Shown here: piece after piece, positions 32,645 to 37,011 of the stretch | Layout: every line of letters begins with the position of its first letter | Numbering within the stretch: position 1 is the stretch's first letter | Assembly (NCBI RefSeq): GCF_001816145.1 | Contig: NZ_MDZB01000105.1 | Coordinates: forward strand, 1-37,011 | DNA from: Hymenobacter lapidarius | GTDB taxonomy: Bacteria > Bacteroidota > Bacteroidia > Cytophagales > Hymenobacteraceae | Reading direction: 5' to 3' | Length of the DNA stretch: 37,011 nucleotides | Position numbers and translations under genes: made by a program | The notes under the pieces: model-generated | The model's input: the letters and a program-made list of their open reading frames with translations, nothing else | What the model was told of the DNA's origin: nothing | Databases searched by the model: none

Positions 32645-33055
32645 GCGGGCAAGTACGCACCGGCCACCCCAAGTTGCCGGGTCAGCTTGCGAGGCTACTT
32701 ACAAGCGCCTGCGTCCCAAAGCGCATCCATCCAATAGATATGTCGCTTATCATCAGCAACATAATTTCTAAGAAAGCTATTTATTTATTATGTTAAGTAA
32801 GTTGGCGTAATAAATCGAGCAGAAATATTATCAAATGTCGTGCTGGCAGATGGGCAAATGTAGGCGGTTCGGGCCCACAGAAAATGCCTTCGGAAACAGG
32901 CACTGGTTGAGGGAAGCGAACCTGGCCGCTACGGATGAGCCGTTGCCACGACCGGTTGCGGAGCGGGGCGTGACGAAATTGCCGCCATCCGCACGCCATC
33001 GGGGCTCCGCAGCTGTTTATTGAACCGCTGTTCCCTTGCCCCAAATACCTGCTCC
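32645..33055. other. divergent promoter region between acetamidase and E1-like gene
   Basis: The middle part (about 32735-32840) is AT-rich. No gene is seen. It holds the minus-strand -7 box at 32855-32862. No exact -7 box was found for the plus-strand E1-like gene. Confidence 0.4.
32855..32862 (-). promoter_or_regulatory. -7 box for the acetamidase gene
   Basis: TACATTTG on the minus strand is an exact TAnnTTTG match, with TTTC about 17 bases upstream as a weak -33. It implies a leader of about 200 bases before the acetamidase ATG. Confidence 0.4.
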
Positions 33056-34159
33056 ATGAACCCTGCTACCCCCGCTTTTTCCGCTGCCGAAACCAACCGC
33101 TACAGCCGCCACCTGCTGCTGCCCGAAATAGGAGCAGCGGGCCAGCAGAAGCTGAAGGCTGCCAACGTGCTGGTGGTGGGGTGCGGCGGGCTGGGCTGCC
33201 CGGTGCTGCAGTACCTGGCTGCGGCTGGCGTGGGCACGCTCGGCTTGCTGGACTCCGATACCGTGGACGACAGCAACCTGCAGCGGCAAGTACTCTACGC
33301 CACCACCGATGTGGGACGGCCCAAAGCGGTGGCCGCCGCCGAAAAGCTGCAGGCCCAAAACCCGTTCATTGCGCTACAGTCGCATCAGGTGCACCTCACC
33401 TCCGCTAATGCGCTGGCCTTGTTTCAGGCGTATGACATCGTGGTGGACTGCTCCGATAATTTTGCCACCCGCTACCTCGTCAACGACGCCTGCGTTATCC
33501 TGGGCAAGCCGCTGGTATTTGGCGCCATCTTCAAGTTTGAAGGGCAGGTATCGGTCTTCAACTACCAGGGCGGCCCTACGTACCGCTGCCTTTATGCGCA
33601 GCCGCCGGCCGCCGGCGAGGCTCCCAGCTGCGCCGAAATCGGCGTTTTGGGGGTGTTGCCCGGTCTGGTGGGCACCATGCAGGCCACCGAAACCCTGAAG
33701 ATAATTCTGGGGCTGGGCGAGGTGCTCAGCGGGCGCCTGCTGCTGGTCGATGCCTTGGGCATGCGCTTTCAAACTATGCGCTTCAACGCCGTTGCGGCCA
33801 ACCAGCAGCTCACGGCCCTGGCGCCCGACTACGCCGCTTTTTGCGGGGAGCTGCCCGCGGAAGTTATGCCAGTGCGGGCACCCGAACTCAGTGCCGACGA
33901 GCTGAAGGAATGGCAGCACAGCGGCCGGCCGCTGCAGCTGCTGGACGTGCGCGAGCCGCACGAATACGCCCTCCGCCACATCGGCGGGCAGCTGGTGCCG
34001 CTGGCCCAACTGCCCGAGCAGCTGGCCCACTTGAACACCACCGTGCCTGTGGTGGTGCACTGCGCCAGCGGGGTACGCAGCCAGCAAGCCGCTCAACTCC
34101 TGCTGGCCCAGGGCTTCGCAGAAGTGTATTCGCTCCGTAACGGACTGGCTGATTATTAA
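33056..34159 (+). CDS. MoeB/ThiF-like E1 adenylyltransferase fused to a rhodanese domain
   Basis: This 367-residue protein adenylates the C-terminus of a ubiquitin-like sulfur carrier (MoaD or ThiS type) for sulfur transfer in molybdopterin or thiamine synthesis. The E1 domain (about 1-245) has RYSRHLLLPEIG, the nucleotide loop VVGCGGLGCPVLQYLAAAG, DSNLQRQVLY, DCSDNFATRYLVND, and a candidate catalytic Cys192 in PSCAEIGVLG. A rhodanese domain (about 270-365) has LLDVREPHEY and the active Cys336 in VVHCASGVRS. Unusually, the two CxxC zinc pairs of MoeB and ThiF are missing: the first is TYRC and the second is replaced by a Cys-poor stretch. ATG at 33056 fits the family; a GTG- or TTG-type start at 33020 is less likely. 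Confidence 0.9.
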   Translation: MNPATPAFSAAETNRYSRHLLLPEIGAAGQQKLKAANVLVVGCGGLGCPVLQYLAAAGVGTLGLLDSDTVDDSNLQRQVLYATTDVGRPKAVAAAEKLQAQNPFIALQSHQVHLTSANALALFQAYDIVVDCSDNFATRYLVNDACVILGKPLVFGAIFKFEGQVSVFNYQGGPTYRCLYAQPPAAGEAPSCAEIGVLGVLPGLVGTMQATETLKIILGLGEVLSGRLLLVDALGMRFQTMRFNAVAANQQLTALAPDYAAFCGELPAEVMPVRAPELSADELKEWQHSGRPLQLLDVREPHEYALRHIGGQLVPLAQLPEQLAHLNTTVPVVVHCASGVRSQQAAQLLLAQGFAEVYSLRNGLADY

Positions 34160-34834
34160 GGTATTGTTTAGAAGCAGTTGAACGTCATGCTGAGCTATTG
34201 GCGCCCCGTGCTCTCCTAAGAAGCCTCGGGGCAGGCAGGCAGGCCAGTTCTCCAGCAGCGTGAGGATGTGGTCCAGTCGCGCCTGTTTGGGGGCTGCCCG
34301 CCGGGCCAGGGCGGTAGCAGTCCAGTAGCAGTGGTGGCTCAGGAAAGAGGCTTGGAGCTGGAACCAGGCGTGTTCGCTGGCAATGAGCTGGCGCGCGGTC
34401 AGCTCGTGGTAAAGGCTGGTGGAAATGGATTCGAAGTCGGGCCGGCCGAGGTAGTCCAGGTCCGCATCACACAGAATCTGGTCCAGGTGGCTGCAGGGCT
34501 CCTGCGGGTACCTCGTGGCCATAATCATAGCGCATATCTGCTCCACTTGCGCCGCCGGGTAGCCAAAGCCCGGCAGGGTGGCGCGGGCCAGCCCGCAGCC
34601 GGCCGCCTCGTGGCCCTGGTAGGCGTGCAAAAAGCCGGCATCGTGGTAGAGCGCCGCCGTGCGCAACAAAAGCAGGGACTCGGCATCCGTCACGCCTTCG
34701 GCAGCGGCCAGGTCGGTGGCCACAGCGGCCACGTCAAGGGTATGGTGCAGGCCGTGGTAGTAGAGCGTGGGCGAAAGGCCGCGCCGCAACTCGTTCACAA
34801 TAAACTCTTCGGCGGCTGAAACTTGGAAGGGCAT
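33374..34834 (-). CDS. HD-domain phosphohydrolase-like protein with a run-on antisense tail
   Basis: Residues 1 to about 197 form an HD-domain protein: YYHGLHHTLDVAAVATDLA (His31), LLLRTAALYHDAGF (His64-Asp65), YQGHEAAG, ICAMIMATRYPQEP and LCDADLDYLG. HD proteins are metal-dependent phosphohydrolases, often acting on nucleotides. Protein-like sequence stops near 34246, where a partial copy of the 41-bp repeat element lies (34180-34195). The frame then stays open antisense through most of the E1-like gene to 33374. I infer that the native stop was lost through the repeat and the last 260 or so codons are not meaningful. Real coding is probably about 34246-34834. ATG at 34834. Confidence 0.6.
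   Translation of the reverse strand: MPFQVSAAEEFIVNELRRGLSPTLYYHGLHHTLDVAAVATDLAAAEGVTDAESLLLLRTAALYHDAGFLHAYQGHEAAGCGLARATLPGFGYPAAQVEQICAMIMATRYPQEPCSHLDQILCDADLDYLGRPDFESISTSLYHELTARQLIASEHAWFQLQASFLSHHCYWTATALARRAAPKQARLDHILTLLENWPACLPRGFLGEHGAPIAQHDVQLLLNNTLIISQSVTERIHFCEALGQQELSGLLAAYPAGAVHHHRHGGVQVGQLLGQLGQRHQLPADVAEGVFVRLAHVQQLQRPAAVLPFLQLVGTEFGCPHWHNFRGQLPAKSGVVGRQGRELLVGRNGVEAHSLKAHAQGIDQQQAPAEHLAQPQNYLQGFGGLHGAHQTGQHPQNADFGAAGSLAGGRRLRIKAAVRRAALVVEDRYLPFKLEDGAKYQRLAQDNAGVVDEVAGGKIIGAVHHDVIRLKQGQRISGGEVHLMRL
34180..34195. repeat. partial copy of the 41-bp inverted-repeat element
   Basis: GAACGTCATGCTGAGC is identical to the outer end of the element at 17008-17109 (17010-17025). The match stops abruptly and only one arm is present. 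It lies between the E1-like and HD genes, inside the run-on frame of the latter. Confidence 0.6.
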
Positions 34835-35466
34835 GGCAGGAAAATGCAGGCCCCGGCCGTTGGCCTCGGCGCTTGTAAGAAAAACGTTTCAAACCGGTGA
34901 TGTGACAGGCTGGGGACGTAGCAAATACCCCGCCGGACGTTCCCGCTGCAAGAAACAGCGCGGCAAATCCGAACGCCCTCGCCCCTGGCTGCGCTGGGCC
35001 CGGAAAGAAACCGCCGCTGCAACGCCGCTTATCGCAACTGGCATAATTGGTTTACTTTAGAAAATAAATATTTAATACTTGAATAAATCAAGAATATAGT
35101 AAGGGCACTCCGCAGGACGTGGGTTTTGCGGTAATGATGCTGCAAATCAGAGCGAACTGCCGGAAAAGTGCTGTGGCACTTTATGGATGAAGTATAAATG
35201 CCGTGGTGGAATATGCGCACTCGTTCGCCGAAATGTTCTGGAAATAAACAATCTTTACGATGTGAAGAAGTACGAGTGAAGCCCGGTGAAGCTTCCCTGC
35301 CGAATGAGCTTCGCTACGTTTCGGCTTCCTATGGCTCTTCCCTTCTACCAGTGATGATTTTCGACCATTACCCTTGTTTGCGTGGGCCCCGGCATCCTTG
35401 GGCGACAAGGCGGGAAAGTAAACCAGCCGACCAGTTTTTTGCTGTTTCTAACCCGACGCAAAGCCT
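34835..35466. other. non-coding region upstream of the TPR sensor kinase
   Basis: About 630 bases without a convincing gene; the middle (about 35040-35110) is strongly AT-rich. A near-consensus -7 box TACCCTTG (35369-35376, one mismatch) lies about 90 bases before the kinase ATG. Open frames at 34911-35060 and 35198-35470 have no family character. Confidence 0.4.
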
Positions 35467-37011
35467 ATGAAATGGTTTTTAACGGCGTGGGCACTGTGGC
35501 TGGCGAGCGGAACCGTGCTGGCGCAGCACCGCTACTGGGATGCCAACTACGATTCGCTGACCCGCGCCCTGGCCCAGCAGCGCACCGACACCGCCCGGCT
35601 GCGCACCGTGGTGCACCTGCTCGACCTGCACCCCACCAACCCGCAGGCACTGCCGCTCCTCGACCAGCTGCTAGCACTAAACCAGCGTACCCAATCCCTG
35701 AACGAAGTGCCCTACCGCCGCCTGCGCGCCGGCCTGGTGCTGTGGTACCGCGGCAACGCCGATGCCGCGGCCCTGGACACCATGAAGAACGCCGTGGCGG
35801 AATTCGATAGTCTGCAGCGCCCCATTCCCTGGCTGTTGATTGATTTGGTGGCGCTCTACAACCGCACCCTGGCCATGGATGCCCGCAAGGAGTACTACGA
35901 GGAAAAGCTGGCCTATTACCGGGTGCACGGTGCCACCGAAAACGCGGCCGCCTGCTACGTATCGCAGGGCGGGTACTACCGCCGTATGGGCGACTACAAC
36001 CGCGCCATCAACAGCAGCCTGCGGGCGGCCGACATGGCCCAGGGCTTCAGCCGCACCCTGTACATCCACGAGCTGATTGTGACCGGCGCTATTTATGCGG
36101 ACTGGGACAACGTTGACAAGGCGGTGTATTACTTGAACAAGGCACGCGCCCTGCCCGAATTCCGGCGGGTGCAGGGCCAGAACCGGGTGTTCACCTTCGT
36201 GGCCTTGTCGCGGCTGTACCTGCAGCAGCAGCAATACCCTGCGGCGCTGCAAGCCGCCGATTCGGCCCTGGCCGCGCGCGTCGCCGAGCCCAGCGAGCGG
36301 GGCATGACGCTGGCCCACGGCTTGGTACAAAAAGCGGCTGTGCTGCTGCGAATGCAGCGAGTAGAAGCCGCCGCCCCCCTGCTCCAGCGGGCCCAGGGCC
36401 TCGCCGATTCCCTGAAACTGCCCATGTCTGACAAGCCCGGCGAACTGGAGCTGGACGCCACCCTGGCGCGCTACCACGTAGCCCAGAAGAATTTTGCCCG
36501 GGCCGAAACACATTGGCTGCGGGCTTATAGCAAAGCCACGGCCGCGCAGCTCGACCGGCTGCGCCCCCGATACCTCAAGGAGCTGGCCGCGTTCTACGAC
36601 GCCCGTGGCCGGCCAGCGGAAGCCCAGCGCTACGCCCGCATCTACATTGAGCTGGTCGATACCATCAGCGCCCTGCAAAACTCCTTTCACGTGGCGCAGT
36701 ACGAGAGCGAACGGGTGGAGCAGGCCCAAAATGCGCAGATTAGCAACCTGCGCGAAGCGCAAGCCGTGCAGGCCGAACGCCTGCGGCTGGGCAACTGGCT
36801 ATTGCTGGGGGCTTTGCTGGCCGTGGTGCTGGTATCGGTGCTGGGCGCATTTATCTACTGGCAGCTATGCACCAACCGGCGCACGCTCGACCAGCTTCGG
36901 CAAACGCAGTCGCAACTGGTACAGGCGGAGAAGATGGCGTTTTTGGGGGAGCTGACGGCGGGCATCGCCCACGAGCTGCAGAACCCGCTCAACTTCATGA
37001 AGAACTTCGCC
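35467..37011 (+). CDS. TPR sensor histidine kinase, cut by the window end
   Basis: The frame is open from ATG 35467 to the last base (515 codons). It begins with a signal peptide (about 1-19, WLASGTVLAQ), then a periplasmic region of about 400 residues built of tetratricopeptide repeats, for example SQGGYYRRMGDYNRAINSSL and LSRLYLQQQQYPAALQAADS. A coiled-coil stretch is followed by one membrane helix (about 440-462, WLLLGALLAVVLVSVLGAFI) and a linker coiled coil. The start of the kinase core holds the phospho-acceptor histidine in GELTAGIAHELQNPLNF. The ATPase domain lies beyond the window. TPR kinases of this type are common in Bacteroidota; the signal sensed is unknown. Confidence 0.9.
   Translation, partial: MKWFLTAWALWLASGTVLAQHRYWDANYDSLTRALAQQRTDTARLRTVVHLLDLHPTNPQALPLLDQLLALNQRTQSLNEVPYRRLRAGLVLWYRGNADAAALDTMKNAVAEFDSLQRPIPWLLIDLVALYNRTLAMDARKEYYEEKLAYYRVHGATENAAACYVSQGGYYRRMGDYNRAINSSLRAADMAQGFSRTLYIHELIVTGAIYADWDNVDKAVYYLNKARALPEFRRVQGQNRVFTFVALSRLYLQQQQYPAALQAADSALAARVAEPSERGMTLAHGLVQKAAVLLRMQRVEAAAPLLQRAQGLADSLKLPMSDKPGELELDATLARYHVAQKNFARAETHWLRAYSKATAAQLDRLRPRYLKELAAFYDARGRPAEAQRYARIYIELVDTISALQNSFHVAQYESERVEQAQNAQISNLREAQAVQAERLRLGNWLLLGALLAVVLVSVLGAFIYWQLCTNRRTLDQLRQTQSQLVQAEKMAFLGELTAGIAHELQNPLNFMKNFA

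Noticed and set aside
34767..35060. 97-codon plus-strand frame rich in Arg and Lys
   Set aside because: Its first part is antisense to the HD gene, with no family character and no promoter.
35198..35470. 90-codon plus-strand frame before the TPR kinase
   Set aside because: Base composition is not gene-like for this genome, no motif is present, and it overlaps the kinase start.

Overview
The window looks like chromosomal DNA of a high-GC Bacteroidota, most likely a Hymenobacter-like member of the Cytophagales. The evidence is a fused SecD-SecF translocase, a type IX secretion C-terminal sorting domain, Bacteroidota -7 promoter boxes (TAnnTTTG) in place of Shine-Dalgarno-rich leaders, a zinc-free type B L31, a GlmU-family protein of the Bacteroidota type, and a propeller/Y_Y_Y hybrid histidine kinase paired with a LytTR regulator. 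The genus is an inference; no rRNA or other marker is present.

Layout. 1-3.2 kb: a BatD-like envelope protein and chorismate synthase (aroC). 3.2-5.3 kb: a decayed patch with a remnant of a T9SS-exported protein, two tandem lipoprotein paralogues of which the second is truncated, and a 19-bp perfect inverted repeat. 5.3-8.1 kb: a vitamin K-dependent gamma-carboxylase-like membrane protein, an Nfu iron-sulfur scaffold and a small c-type cytochrome lipoprotein. 8.2-13.9 kb (minus strand): secDF, a small membrane protein, a DUF4268 protein, uridine kinase and the XTP/dITP pyrophosphatase. 14.1-19.7 kb (plus strand): rpmE2, a GlmU-family protein overlapping DNA polymerase III delta', hemC, a secreted cyclophilin and an RmlD-like reductase.

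19.7-26.4 kb is the most interesting part. A minus-strand unit begins with a small GTG-start ORF whose peptide has a hydrophobic leader and three 12-residue repeats (I-G-S-G-G-W-G-G-D-F/I-A-x). It continues with an oligopeptide-type ABC binding lipoprotein and two permeases, but no ATPase. A second small ORF and a hairpin with a T-tract on the minus strand follow. Divergently transcribed from the repeat-peptide ORF is an all-helical, TPR-like protein of about 505 aa with no recognised function. The set (secreted repeat peptide, peptide importer, helical-repeat protein) resembles the logic of Gram-positive RRNPP peptide signalling. I propose it as a candidate peptide-signalling or peptide-processing module; this is a hypothesis from layout, not shown by homology.

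26.4-37 kb: a PKD-like small protein, LytTR regulator and 1199-aa hybrid kinase apparently in one minus-strand unit; an acetamidase/formamidase; a MoeB/ThiF-like E1 with a rhodanese domain that lacks the usual zinc cysteines; an HD-domain protein whose frame runs antisense through that E1 gene; and a TPR sensor kinase cut by the window end.

Intergenic spaces carry several long inverted repeats of unrelated sequence (5041-5122, 11318-11441, 13178-13230, 14477-14620, 17008-17109), plus a partial copy of the 17-kb element at 34180. I saw no tRNA, rRNA, CRISPR array or intact insertion sequence.
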